Program-made: the position numbers and the translations under genes | Origin: Chloroflexota bacterium | GTDB lineage: Bacteria > Chloroflexota > Anaerolineae > Aggregatilineales > Phototrophicaceae | Length of the DNA: 38,635 bases | NCBI GenBank assembly: GCA_026707225.1 | Contig: JAPOXG010000128.1 | Coordinates: 1-38,635, forward strand | Direction: 5' to 3' | In this document: piece by piece, positions 8,151 to 16,525 of the stretch | Position numbering within the stretch: the first letter of the stretch is position 1 | Layout of the letters: each line of letters begins with the position of its first letter | Notes under the pieces: generated by a model | What the model was told of the DNA's origin: nothing | Database searches by the model: none | What the model saw: only the letters and a program-made list of their open reading frames with translations

Positions 8151-8246
8151 TGTAGGGGCGAGAGAACCGCAGTGTCTACGCGCGGCTTGTCTCGCCCTAG
8201 AGCAATACTTTGCGCGATAATTGGGCGACCCAAGGGTCGCCCCTAC
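8151..8246. repeat. two palindromic elements; one supplies the nanE stop codon
   Basis: The long copy (8151-8200) has outer stem GGGCGAGA / TCTCGCCC and the internal GCAGTGTCTACGCG block. The short copy (8223-8246) is a perfect stem GGGCGACCC-AA-GGGTCGCCC ending CTACA. Read on the minus strand, the TAG of its TGTAGGGGCG end is the stop codon of nanE. Confidence 0.8.
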
Positions 8247-8926
8247 ACAACGGTTAGCGTCCGCGCAAAACGCGCCGTGATCGTGCGCGGACGGCTAATT
8301 GCCGAGCCGACCGCCACCGCCCAAGCGCCCATGTCCAGCGCCCGCCGCGCCTGCGCAGGTGTATGAATGCGGCCCTCCGCGATAACTGGTATGGGCAGCG
8401 TCGCGATCATGTCCGCCAGCAAATCAAAGTCTGGATTATCTTGCGCCCGGCTGTTCTCGGTATAGCCGGAGAGCGTCGGCGCCGCCATCGTCGCACCAGC
8501 CTCCGCCGCCGCCTGCGCTTCGCTCAATGTCGATACATCGGCAAAGATCGGGACTCCCAGCTCGCGATGGATGCGCGCCAACAATTCGTCGATGCGCGAT
8601 CCATCCGGTCGCGGACGAAGGGTGCAATCCAGCGCGATGACATCGGCGCCCGCTTCCGCAACTTCGGCGGCCGCGTCAAATGTCGGCGTGATGTAGACGC
8701 CGCTATCGCCCTGCTTGTACAATCCGATCACGGGCAATGCCACCGCAGCTTTGATCGCCCTGATATCGGACGGTCCATTGGCGCGTATCGCCGCCGCGCC
8801 CCCGATCTTCGCTGCTATCGCCATCTTCGCCATCACCTCGGCGCCATGCAGCGGCTCGTCCGCAAGCGCTTGACAAGATACGATCAGCTTGCCTTTGACG
8901 GCGGCCAGAAAGGCATCGGCATTCAT
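8243..8926 (-). CDS. nanE: N-acetylmannosamine-6-phosphate 2-epimerase
   Basis: NanE converts ManNAc-6-phosphate to GlcNAc-6-phosphate in sialic acid and ManNAc breakdown. The 227-aa TIM barrel has the family blocks LIVSCQALADEPLHG near 14-28, GLYKQ at 69-73 (K71 catalytic), ALDCTLRPRP at 98-107, and AEGRIHTP at 183-190 (E184 catalytic), with VAVGSAISRP near the C-terminus. Its ATG overlaps the stop of the ROK kinase gene by 4 bp (ATGA), so the two are translationally coupled and act in sequence. The last codon before the stop runs directly into a palindromic repeat, so the final residues may have been reset by that element. Confidence 0.93.
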   Translation of the reverse strand: MNADAFLAAVKGKLIVSCQALADEPLHGAEVMAKMAIAAKIGGAAAIRANGPSDIRAIKAAVALPVIGLYKQGDSGVYITPTFDAAAEVAEAGADVIALDCTLRPRPDGSRIDELLARIHRELGVPIFADVSTLSEAQAAAEAGATMAAPTLSGYTENSRAQDNPDFDLLADMIATLPIPVIAEGRIHTPAQARRALDMGAWAVAVGSAISRPRTITARFARTLTVV

Positions 8927-9828
8927 GCGTCAACCATTTTCCAAGCCAGCATTGCCGCGCCGAGCATGACCGAGTTGGTGCCGAGGGTCGCTGGCAGAAG
9001 AGGCGTCGTGGAGACCGGCGGCGGCAGATTCTGGCGAAAAGCCGCTTCCAATGCGTCCCACCAGAGCGCGCCGATCTCTGGCACCCCGCCACCGACCACC
9101 AATGCCGCCGGATTGAGCGCGGTGGCGCAGCCAGCCAGAATAGCGCCCAACTGTCGCGCTTTCATCTGAATCGCCTCAGTCGCCGGCGCATCGCCGTCCT
9201 TCGCCAACAGCGCGATTTCCTCTAATGGCATCCGCCGATCGCGTCCCGACGCCGCTTGATAAGCGCGCTCGATCGCCGGGCCTGATGCGTACTGATCGAG
9301 GATCAAGGGCTTCTCGTCCGCCCAATCCACGACCAAGTAACCTATCTCGCCGGCACTGTAATTGGCGCCGTGCCAAACCTCGCCATTCATGATCAGCGCG
9401 CCGCCGATGCCCGTGCCAACGGTGACGCAGAGCAACGAATCATAATCGGCGCCCGCGCCCACCAATGCCTCGCCATAAGCCAGCGCCCGCACATCGTTCG
9501 ATACCGCGATCGGCAGGCTTTTTCCGATCTCCAGGTCAGTAAGGCGCGCGCCAGTCCAGCCGGGCAGGTTGTCGTTCGCAAAGATGACGCGCCCTTCCTT
9601 CGTGTCAATGACGCCGGCGCTGCCGATGCCGATGCCAAGCACGGGCGCGGTTACACTATCAATCAGGCTTTCGCATAGCGACCGCGCGGCCCCAAGTATC
9701 GCCGGCGGCGATGGCGCTGTCGCCACTTGCCTAATCAAGCCGACCTCGCCAGCGCGGGTTACCAAGCCCGCCAGCATTTTGCTCCCGCCGATGTCTAAGC
9801 CGATGACTAGCGCTTCTTGCTCAGGCAA
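8923..9828 (-). CDS. ROK family sugar kinase, probably N-acetylmannosamine kinase, lacking the zinc motif
   Basis: This 301-aa ROK kinase should phosphorylate ManNAc (or a related amino sugar) to give the substrate of NanE, with which it overlaps by 4 bp. The ATP-binding motif DIGGSK is at 12-17, catalytic Asp112 lies in SNDVRALAYGE, and GTGIGG is at 138-143. The family's zinc site, normally GEIGH followed by CxCGxxGC, is not present: residues 160-183 read GEIGY and continue without any Cys. The start is TTG 9828, the only initiator in frame after an upstream stop, 15 bp from the previous gene. The function is inferred mainly from the nanE coupling; a glucokinase-like role is possible. Confidence 0.87.
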   Translation of the reverse strand: MPEQEALVIGLDIGGSKMLAGLVTRAGEVGLIRQVATAPSPPAILGAARSLCESLIDSVTAPVLGIGIGSAGVIDTKEGRVIFANDNLPGWTGARLTDLEIGKSLPIAVSNDVRALAYGEALVGAGADYDSLLCVTVGTGIGGALIMNGEVWHGANYSAGEIGYLVVDWADEKPLILDQYASGPAIERAYQAASGRDRRMPLEEIALLAKDGDAPATEAIQMKARQLGAILAGCATALNPAALVVGGGVPEIGALWWDALEAAFRQNLPPPVSTTPLLPATLGTNSVMLGAAMLAWKMVDA

Positions 9829-9843
9829 GGCACGTCGCTCGGG

Positions 9844-10635
9844 CTAGGTCTGCTTTAACAGTTCTTCATCGTCGCGCCGCTCGCGATAGCCATGTACGAT
9901 CAAACCGGGGCGACCGTTGCTCTGCCCCGCCAGCTGATCGTTATGCGGATCGCGGAATCCCATGCGCACCATGCGGCGCGGCTCTTTCGTCTGGTTGATG
10001 TAGGAACCGTGAATGCAATAGATGTGAAAGACCACGACATCACCGCGCTTCGCCGGTACTGGCACTGTGTCTTCCAGCTGATAGTCGTCGGTATTCAGAT
10101 GCGGCGAGCACTTGGCGCCATCAGGATACTCCAGGATATGCGGCAGCTTGCCCAACTTGTGCGAACCTGCCAAAAAGCGGATCTCGCCGTTCTCGTGGAA
10201 AGTGTCATCCAGGTGCACCAGCGTATCGATAAAGCGGCCGTCGCTGTGCTCATAAAATGGCGAATCCTGATGCATGGGGAAGGGATGCCCAGTCTGCGGC
10301 GGCTTGATGTGCATGGTAGTGTGATGCAGCTCAACGCTGGAATCCAGCAGTTGCGACAGGCATTTGCCCAGCTTCGGATGGGTGACCGCGCGCATCCAGG
10401 CATCGGAATACAGATGCAGGTCGTGCATGGCCGTCAGCTTCACCTGCTTCTCCACTTCCTCGTCAAGATAGACATCGCGCCAAGGCCCCGACCAGCCCGG
10501 GCTGGTGATCGACCAGTCCTCGATCAGCCGGTCGAGGCTGTCCGACAAGGCCGTGATCTCCTCCTCGTCAAAGACCTGCGGAATACGCAGAAAGCCATTT
10601 TCATGGAAAAAATTGATTTGCTCCTGACTTAACAT
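9844..10635 (-). CDS. phytanoyl-CoA dioxygenase (PhyH) family protein
   Basis: This 263-aa protein belongs to the Fe(II)/2-oxoglutarate-dependent oxygenases of the PhyH type. The iron-binding triad is visible as H122 and D124 in MHQDSPFY and H209 in CIHGS. Arg residues at 221-228 are candidates for binding 2-oxoglutarate. It lies between the transporter operon and the kinase/nanE pair, 15 bp before the kinase, so it probably oxidises the imported compound or removes a substituent from it. A Shine-Dalgarno AGGGGA precedes the ATG. Aerobic metabolism is implied. The substrate is unknown. Confidence 0.87.
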   Translation of the reverse strand: MLSQEQINFFHENGFLRIPQVFDEEEITALSDSLDRLIEDWSITSPGWSGPWRDVYLDEEVEKQVKLTAMHDLHLYSDAWMRAVTHPKLGKCLSQLLDSSVELHHTTMHIKPPQTGHPFPMHQDSPFYEHSDGRFIDTLVHLDDTFHENGEIRFLAGSHKLGKLPHILEYPDGAKCSPHLNTDDYQLEDTVPVPAKRGDVVVFHIYCIHGSYINQTKEPRRMVRMGFRDPHNDQLAGQSNGRPGLIVHGYRERRDDEELLKQT

Positions 10636-10696
10636 AGCACTCTTCCCCTTCAGTCAACTCAAACGATTCAACTATGGTTCCACTTCCATAAAATCA

Positions 10697-10721
10697 CCCC
10701 TCCGCGATTCTACGGGAGGGG
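10697..10721 (-). terminator. hairpin after the transporter operon (possible terminator)
   Basis: CCCCTCC and GGAGGGG form a 7-bp stem with an 11-nt loop in the 133 bp between the fused ATPase gene and the PhyH gene. On the minus strand it is followed by TGATTTTATGG, a short T-rich run. It may partly end the transporter transcript before the enzyme genes. Confidence 0.35.
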
Positions 10722-10768
10722 CATTCATTCCAGTTAGCGTTATCTGTAGGTGAATTCACCGGCGAGCG

Positions 10769-13306
10769 CTAGCCCTCCACGCTTTCCACTGTCAGTTGAT
10801 ACGGCGCGTCGCCCACCAGCCCGTAGCGATCCACTTGCGCCGATCCGATGATGATGGCATACAAGCCCGACTTCAAAGTGAGCGAAGCGTTATAGCTGCG
10901 CCGCGGTCGCACCGCTGTATCGCCGAGCGCCGCCACGAATGCGCCGTCGGGTCCGTAAATCGTGCCATAGGGCGAATTGAGATTGCCGCCGCTCAAGCCG
11001 GTGCCACCGGTGCGAATCTTCACCGACACCTGCTGGCCCGCGCTCGCTTCGAAGCGATAACTGTGCAGATCATCCTCGGCGGCGATCTCGTCCTTCGTCA
11101 CGACATCAATCGTAAGGAGACCTTTGTCCGTCGCGCCATCAGGCGACAGAATGAAGTCCGGCTGCGGCAGCGGGGTTGGATCCACCTGCGGCAGCGGAGT
11201 CGGCTCGGGCGCTGGCGCCGGTTCGTCTCCCTCGATCTCCACCTGATACGGCGCGTCGCCCACCAAACCATAACGATCCACTTCGGCCGCCCCGACGATG
11301 ATGGTGTAGGTCCCCGCCTTCAGGGTGAGAGGCGCGTTGTAACTGCGCCGCGGACGCACCGCCGTATCGCCAAGCGCCGCCACGAATTCGCCGCCCGGTC
11401 CATAAATCGTGCCGTAGGGCGAATTGAGGTTGCCGCCGCTCAAGCCGCCGCCGCCCGTCCGAATCTTGACGGTGACTTCCTGCCCAGCAGCCGCTTCAAA
11501 TCGGTAGCGGTGCATGTCACCGGCGTCCGCAATTTCGTCCACCATCACCGCATTCAGCGCCAGCGCGCCCTTGTCAACCGCGCCCTCCGGCGACAGCTTG
11601 AATTCCTGCTCCGGGATCGGCGTCGGCTCTATTGCCGGTTCATCGCCTTCGACTTCGATCTGATAGGGCGCGTCGCCCACCAGACCGTAGCGGTCCACTT
11701 CCGCCGGACCCACGATGATGGTGTAGGTCCCCGCCTTCAGGGTGAGAGGCGCGTTGTAACTGCGCCGCGGACGCACCGCCGTATCGCCAAGCGCCGCCAC
11801 GAATTCGCCGCCCGGTCCATAAATCGTGCCGTAGGGCGAATTGAGGTTGCCGCCGCTCAAGCCGCCGCCGCCCGTCCGAATCTTGACGGTGACTTCCTGG
11901 CCAGCAGCGCCTTCAAATCGGTAGCGGTGCAGATCGCCTTCGCCGCTGATTTCCTCCACCATCACCGCATTTAGCTCAAGCGCGCCTTTGTCAACCGCGC
12001 CCTCCGGCGACAGTTTGAATTCCTGCTCCGGGATCGGGGTCGGCTCTTCCGCCTCCGCTTCCGCGTCGACAGCGGCGGTTGGTTCTGCTTGCGCCGGCGC
12101 TGCCTGTAGCGGCGCAGGCGTCGCCGTGACCACGACGGTCTCCACCTCGACGACCGTCTCCGGCTCGCGGTTGAGCGCGATCACAAAGCCAATGGCAAAA
12201 GCGACGGCAGCCAGAGCGACTGCCGCGGCCGCCCCCTGCCAGCGATTGCCGCGCTTGCGCTTCTCCGCCTCAGCGATCGGCCGGTTGACCAGAACCGGCG
12301 GTTCAATCGGCGCCATCTCGCGCTCTTCATAGAGATAACAGGCCGCTTCATGCTTCGGTTTGTCCATCTTGAAAAGCGGCGGCTGTTCTTCCAGGCAGCG
12401 GTCCATGCGATGGGGACAGCGCGGATAATAGCGGCAGCCGACCGAGGCGGCCGTGCGCATCTCCTCTTCGCTGGGCAGGCTGATATTAACATCCCATTTG
12501 TCGGTCGGGTCGGGCACGGGCACCGAGTCAATCAGCAGCTGCACATACGGGTGCTGTGGCGCGTCGATGACATCCATCGCAGAGCCACGCTCCGCCGTCG
12601 TGCCCTGATAAAGCATATAAATCTGATCGCCGATTTGATAAGCCGTGCTCAAATCGTGCGTGATATACAAAAAAGAAATGTTATGGTCATCGCGCAGGCG
12701 CAGCATGGCGTCAAGAATCGAAGCGCGCAGCGACGCATCCACCATGGACACCGGCTCATCAGCCACGATCAGCCGCGGCTTGATCATGTAAGCACGCGCC
12801 ATCATGATGCGCTGGCGCTGGCCGCCGCTCAGCTGATGCGGATACTTGCGCAGCACATCCTCGCCATACAAGCCGACCACATTCAAGCCCGCCTCGACCA
12901 TGTCGCGATATTCGCTCTGATTGTCCGACAGGTTGAAGTGCGTGTTGACCAAATCGAAAACGTGGTCGATGCGATAAAAGGGATTGTAAACGCCAAAGGG
13001 ATCTTGGAAGACCGCTTGCACATTGCGGCGGTAAACTTTGAGCTGGCTGTCGGTCATGTCGGTGATGTCTTCGCCGTCAAATATGATATGACCCGATGTC
13101 AGCTTGATGAAACCGAGCACGAGATTCGCCAGCGTCGTCTTGCCGCTGCCGCTTTCCCCGGCGATCGTCGTGATCGTCGCCGGCGATTCGTCTATCGTCA
13201 TATTGAAGTTATCGAGCGCGACAACAGTCTTTTTTCCGCTGCCGAGGAAGCCGCCGGTCGAATAAATTTTGGTGGCGTCACGGATTTGCAAGAGTGGCGA
13301 GGGCAT
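10769..13306 (-). CDS. oligopeptide-type ABC transporter ATPase (DppF-like) fused to a membrane helix and three PPC-like extracellular domains
   Basis: Residues 1-330 are a complete DppF/OppF-type ATPase: Walker A GESGSGKTT at 50-58, Q-loop near 101, signature LSGGQRQR at 159-166, Walker B LIVADEP at 179-185, H217, and the C-terminal Cys set C291, C297, C304 and C323 of the oligo_HPY region. Normal DppF proteins end here, near 330 aa. This one continues through a basic stretch (KRKRGNRW), one hydrophobic helix at 358-378, a Pro/Ala/Glu linker, and three near-identical beta-rich repeats at about 423-553, 561-694 and 703-842. The repeats look like bacterial pre-peptidase C-terminal (PPC) domains. 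Basic residues before the helix place the repeats outside the cell. The start is ATG 13306, with AGGAGG 5 nt upstream. It overlaps the DppD-like gene by 29 bp. Confidence 0.88.
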   Translation of the reverse strand: MPSPLLQIRDATKIYSTGGFLGSGKKTVVALDNFNMTIDESPATITTIAGESGSGKTTLANLVLGFIKLTSGHIIFDGEDITDMTDSQLKVYRRNVQAVFQDPFGVYNPFYRIDHVFDLVNTHFNLSDNQSEYRDMVEAGLNVVGLYGEDVLRKYPHQLSGGQRQRIMMARAYMIKPRLIVADEPVSMVDASLRASILDAMLRLRDDHNISFLYITHDLSTAYQIGDQIYMLYQGTTAERGSAMDVIDAPQHPYVQLLIDSVPVPDPTDKWDVNISLPSEEEMRTAASVGCRYYPRCPHRMDRCLEEQPPLFKMDKPKHEAACYLYEEREMAPIEPPVLVNRPIAEAEKRKRGNRWQGAAAAVALAAVAFAIGFVIALNREPETVVEVETVVVTATPAPLQAAPAQAEPTAAVDAEAEAEEPTPIPEQEFKLSPEGAVDKGALELNAVMVEEISGEGDLHRYRFEGAAGQEVTVKIRTGGGGLSGGNLNSPYGTIYGPGGEFVAALGDTAVRPRRSYNAPLTLKAGTYTIIVGPAEVDRYGLVGDAPYQIEVEGDEPAIEPTPIPEQEFKLSPEGAVDKGALALNAVMVDEIADAGDMHRYRFEAAAGQEVTVKIRTGGGGLSGGNLNSPYGTIYGPGGEFVAALGDTAVRPRRSYNAPLTLKAGTYTIIVGAAEVDRYGLVGDAPYQVEIEGDEPAPAPEPTPLPQVDPTPLPQPDFILSPDGATDKGLLTIDVVTKDEIAAEDDLHSYRFEASAGQQVSVKIRTGGTGLSGGNLNSPYGTIYGPDGAFVAALGDTAVRPRRSYNASLTLKSGLYAIIIGSAQVDRYGLVGDAPYQLTVESVEG
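11225..12043 (-). repeat. intragenic tandem repeat (two near-identical domains)
   Basis: The DNA encoding the first two extracellular repeats of the fused ATPase is almost identical, with a period of 417 bp (139 codons). Long stretches, for example around 11300-11490 and 11717-11907, differ at few positions. A third, more diverged copy follows at about 10781-11200, shifted by 149 codons. The high DNA identity suggests recent duplication or ongoing gene conversion and predicts copy-number change by recombination. Confidence 0.85.
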
Positions 13307-14315
13307 TCGTCCTCCTCTCTTCAAATTGCTCGTCATACAAATGACAGGCAACTTCGTGTTTGTCTTCTACGTTGAACGGAGGCGGCTCAGCATCAGCGCA
13401 ATGCTCCCAGGCAAAAGGACAGCGCAGGCGGAAGATGCAGCCGGACGGCGGATTGCGCGGATCATGCGTGATGCCCTCGGTGATCTTCAGCGGCTTGCGC
13501 TCTTTGATCGATGGAATCGAGTCGATCAACAACTGCGTGTAAGGATGCAGCGGATTGGCGTAAACATTCTCCACTGGCGCGATTTCAACCATTTTGCCGG
13601 CGTACATCACCGCGATTCGATCGACGATCTGAGCCAGCAATCCCATATCGTGGCCGATGACGATCAGCGATACGCCGATCTCGTCTTTGACTTTCACCAG
13701 CGTCTGCGCCACGATGCGCTGCACAACCACATCCAGCGCGCTCGTCGCTTCGTCGGCGATGACTACAGTCGGGTGCAGCGCCACGCCCATCGCAATGCAG
13801 ACCCGCTGCTTCATGCCGCCGCTGAGCTCGTGCGGGTACATATTGTAGATGCGGTTGGGCAGCCCTACGTTTTGGAATAACTCAAAGATGCGTTCGCGCA
13901 AGGCTTCCCGGTCGTTCTGCTTGCCCTCGTGCGATTCAATGACATCAATGATCTGGTCTTTGACGCGCATCGTCGGGTTCAGCGAATTCATCGCCCCTTG
14001 CGGGATTAGCGAAAGCCCGGTCCAGCGGAACTTGCGCAACTCTTCTTCTTCAAGATGCAACACCTCTGTGCAATCAACTTGAATGCTGCCGTGCACGATA
14101 TAGCCGGGCGGCTGCACCAATTGCAAGATGCCGTAAGCGGTGGTCGATTTGCCGCAGCCGGACTCGCCCACCAAGCCAAGCGTCTCGCCTTCATACAACT
14201 CAAAGCTGATATCGCTGACCGCGATGACATCACCCTGTGGCGTGGCGTAATGGATGCGCAAATTATCGACGCTGAGGACGACGCGGTCGCTTTCGTGGGT
14301 CTTCCGCTCAGACAT
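13278..14315 (-). CDS. oligopeptide-type ABC transporter ATPase (DppD-like)
   Basis: This 345-aa protein is the second ATPase of the importer. Walker A GESGCGKST is at 50-58, signature LSGGMKQR at 164-171, Walker B VVIADEA at 184-190 and H222 in the H-loop. The C-terminal oligo_HPY region has C293, C299, C306 and C324, a pattern that carries an iron-sulfur cluster in at least some DppD/F proteins. It is of normal length, unlike its DppF partner. The start is ATG 14315; an upstream in-frame start at 14369 would overlap the permease gene. It lies 22 bp after the DppC-like gene. Confidence 0.9.
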   Translation of the reverse strand: MSERKTHESDRVVLSVDNLRIHYATPQGDVIAVSDISFELYEGETLGLVGESGCGKSTTAYGILQLVQPPGYIVHGSIQVDCTEVLHLEEEELRKFRWTGLSLIPQGAMNSLNPTMRVKDQIIDVIESHEGKQNDREALRERIFELFQNVGLPNRIYNMYPHELSGGMKQRVCIAMGVALHPTVVIADEATSALDVVVQRIVAQTLVKVKDEIGVSLIVIGHDMGLLAQIVDRIAVMYAGKMVEIAPVENVYANPLHPYTQLLIDSIPSIKERKPLKITEGITHDPRNPPSGCIFRLRCPFAWEHCADAEPPPFNVEDKHEVACHLYDEQFEERRTNALATLANP

Positions 14316-14337
14316 GTCCCTTCGCTCCCGCCCCCTG

Positions 14338-15318
14338 CTAATTCGCTTTGCGCAGGCGTGGATTGGCAATCTCGTCCAAGCCCAGATTGATCAGCAGCAG
14401 CGCGATGAAGACGACGGCGAGAATCACCGTTGGGATGCCCCACCACCACCACATATTGCGCAGCAAGGCGGCTGCTTCAATCGAGAAGAAAATCGTAACG
14501 CCAAGCGATGGAATGCGCTGCGGTCCCAAACCGAGCAATTCCAGACCCACTGCCTGTAGTATCGCGCCGGTCATATTGCCGATATAACTTGCCGCCAGGT
14601 AAGGCAGCAGGTTGGGCATCATCTCGCGGTACATGATATCGCGCGTCGGCACACCGGAGAGCTGCGCCATCTGCACATAACCGCTCTCCCGCATGCTCAG
14701 TACTTGGGAGCGGATGTAACGCGTCGGCGCCGCCCACGAGAACATGGATATCAGCAAAGCCATGGTCACTAAATCCATTTCTCTTTGCAGCGCGGATTGA
14801 ATCACAATGAGCACTAAAAGAGAAGGAATGGGAATGACCACATCGGTCATTAGCCGGATGACATCATCCACTATGCCACCGACAAAACCGGCCATAAAAC
14901 CCAGAAGGATGCCGGCGCCCATGCCGACGGAGGCGGCTATTACACCAACGCCGATCGTGCGCGGCGTACCCACGATCAAAAGCGCCAGCATATCGCGTCC
15001 GCTGTTTTCGGTTCCCAGCGGGTGCTCCGGAATGCCTTCCTGGTCGCGCCAATTGGTGAAACCGACGGGCGGCATGTTTAATGGCGAGCTGCCAGCCAGC
15101 GCCAGATCAGTATCCCAAAACTGATTGCCCAAGAAAATAAGAAAAAAGATAAAGCCGAAGATGCCCGCGCCACTGAGAAACTTCCAATTCAGCAAGGGAT
15201 TGTCAAAGCGATTGAACCTACCAGTCTTCTTGCGACCGGTCGACGACGGCGCTAAATTGCTGAATCGCGAATCGAGATCAGCAACCGGTTTCCCGCCCGA
15301 GCCAGAAGAATCCGCCAT
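14338..15318 (-). CDS. oligopeptide-type ABC transporter permease (DppC-like)
   Basis: This 326-aa membrane protein of the BPD_transp_1 family has a cytoplasmic N-terminal tail, a first helix near 50-66, an extracytoplasmic segment with HPLGTENSGRDM (typical of DppC), and five further helices. The coupling-loop region (residues about 205-240) includes SMRESGYVQMAQLSGVPTRD. It forms the channel with the DppB-like protein. The start is 2 nt after the dppB stop, with GGAGGGGAGG inside the end of dppB as Shine-Dalgarno, so the two are tightly coupled. Confidence 0.92.
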   Translation of the reverse strand: MADSSGSGGKPVADLDSRFSNLAPSSTGRKKTGRFNRFDNPLLNWKFLSGAGIFGFIFFLIFLGNQFWDTDLALAGSSPLNMPPVGFTNWRDQEGIPEHPLGTENSGRDMLALLIVGTPRTIGVGVIAASVGMGAGILLGFMAGFVGGIVDDVIRLMTDVVIPIPSLLVLIVIQSALQREMDLVTMALLISMFSWAAPTRYIRSQVLSMRESGYVQMAQLSGVPTRDIMYREMMPNLLPYLAASYIGNMTGAILQAVGLELLGLGPQRIPSLGVTIFFSIEAAALLRNMWWWWGIPTVILAVVFIALLLINLGLDEIANPRLRKAN

Positions 15319-15320
15319 GG

Positions 15321-16331
15321 CTACCTCCCCTCCAGGCTAATCCGAGGATCAATCAACGGATAGGATAGATCAATGATCAGCACCGCCAGCGCGCTGCTGA
15401 CAATCAAGATAAAGGCTGTGCCTTGAATCAGCCCGAAATCCAGTGTGTTGATACTGGCATAAATCAGCGAACCCATGCCATTGTAGGTGAACATAATCTC
15501 CACCAGTACCGATCCGTTTATAAGCAGGCCTAACGAGAGCGTCAGCGCCGTCATCTGGGGCAGGATGGCATTGCGAATCATATAGCGATACAAGATGTAG
15601 AAAGGCTTCAAGCCCTTTGCCTGGGCCAGGATCATATAATCCTCGCCCTCGATGGTGACCAACATGCCGCGCATGCCCAGCGCCCAATAACCGAAGGTCG
15701 CTAAGACAATGGACATGGAAGGCAAAAAACCGTGATAAAGCACGCTTCCGATGAACTCAAGCGTGAACGCCGGCACCATCCCGCGCCCGTAGGCGTTCAA
15801 TTCCGGGAATATCGGTATCTGAAACGCAAAGATGTAGACCAGCAGCAAACTCAACAGCGCCGGCGGCACAGACGTGAAAGACATCGTAATCGGTATCATC
15901 ACTTTGAGCCACTTGGGGGACTTATACCAAGCCAGCAGAGCGCCACAGAGATTGCCCACCGTGAAGAAGATGAAGGTGGAAATGCCGATCAGCCCGATCG
16001 TCCAGGGCAGGGCCCGCCCCACCAATTCGGCCACGGTCGCCGGGAAATTCCCCATCGAATAACCGAGATCCAGGCGCAATGTATTGCCTAGGTAACGAAA
16101 GTACTGCACATACAGCGGGTCGTCGAGACCGAAGCGTTTTCGCCAGCTTTCGATGATCAAGTCGGCGTTTTCAACGAAGCCCTCGAATTGAGACATTCGC
16201 GCGATCATCGCCGAGATCGGGTCGCCCGGCGCCAAGCGCGGGATGATGAACATCAAAGTCGCCGCCACCCATATTGTCAGGAAGAATACCAGCAACCGGC
16301 GCAGCAAATAATTGAGTGAAAAACTTCCCAT
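15321..16331 (-). CDS. oligopeptide-type ABC transporter permease (DppB-like)
   Basis: This 336-aa membrane protein of the DppB/OppB type has the N-terminal helix with LLRRLLVFFLTIWVAAT, the PGDP motif near residue 35, FGLDDPLYVQYFRYLGN near 70-86, and the conserved cytoplasmic loop with EDYMILAQAKGL. It pairs with the DppC-like permease. It is separated from the binding-protein gene upstream by 194 bp that contain a strong hairpin, so it is probably expressed at a lower level than the binding protein. Confidence 0.92.
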   Translation of the reverse strand: MGSFSLNYLLRRLLVFFLTIWVAATLMFIIPRLAPGDPISAMIARMSQFEGFVENADLIIESWRKRFGLDDPLYVQYFRYLGNTLRLDLGYSMGNFPATVAELVGRALPWTIGLIGISTFIFFTVGNLCGALLAWYKSPKWLKVMIPITMSFTSVPPALLSLLLVYIFAFQIPIFPELNAYGRGMVPAFTLEFIGSVLYHGFLPSMSIVLATFGYWALGMRGMLVTIEGEDYMILAQAKGLKPFYILYRYMIRNAILPQMTALTLSLGLLINGSVLVEIMFTYNGMGSLIYASINTLDFGLIQGTAFILIVSSALAVLIIDLSYPLIDPRISLEGR

Positions 16332-16476
16332 ATCAGCGCCCTTCTCTACATTGCGTTCTCCGCTGTGTCATTGGCGTAAAACAAAAATATAACGTTGCAA
16401 TTACAAATGAACTCATTCTTTCGTCGTTGGTTTGTGAAAAAGCGACGCCATCGGATTAGTTTCTTCGGTGAGGCGG

Positions 16477-16508
16477 GGTCTCCACCAGCAATTGCCAGTG
16501 GAGAAACC
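16477..16508 (-). promoter_or_regulatory. intercistronic hairpin between binding-protein and permease genes
   Basis: On the minus strand GGT(T)TCTCCAC pairs with GTGGAGACC, a ten-base-pair stem with one bulge around a loop holding GCAATTGC. It follows the binding-protein stop by 17 bp and has no U-tract after it. Such hairpins commonly stabilise the binding-protein mRNA or cut down read-through to the permeases. The rest of this 194-bp gap shows nothing I recognise. Confidence 0.5.
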
Positions 16509-16525
16509 CAAACGGAATCAAATCC

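Noticed and set aside
10796..11974. Long plus-strand open frame (about 390 codons) opposite the fused ATPase
   Set aside because: It is antisense to the repeated extracellular domains; its periodic, Arg-rich sequence simply mirrors the repeats and has no start signal or family match.
10769..13306. Fusion as a possible frameshift or assembly artefact
   Set aside because: The frame is continuous, codon use is even, and the basic-then-hydrophobic transition makes a sensible topology; kept as a real fusion, though read support would settle it.
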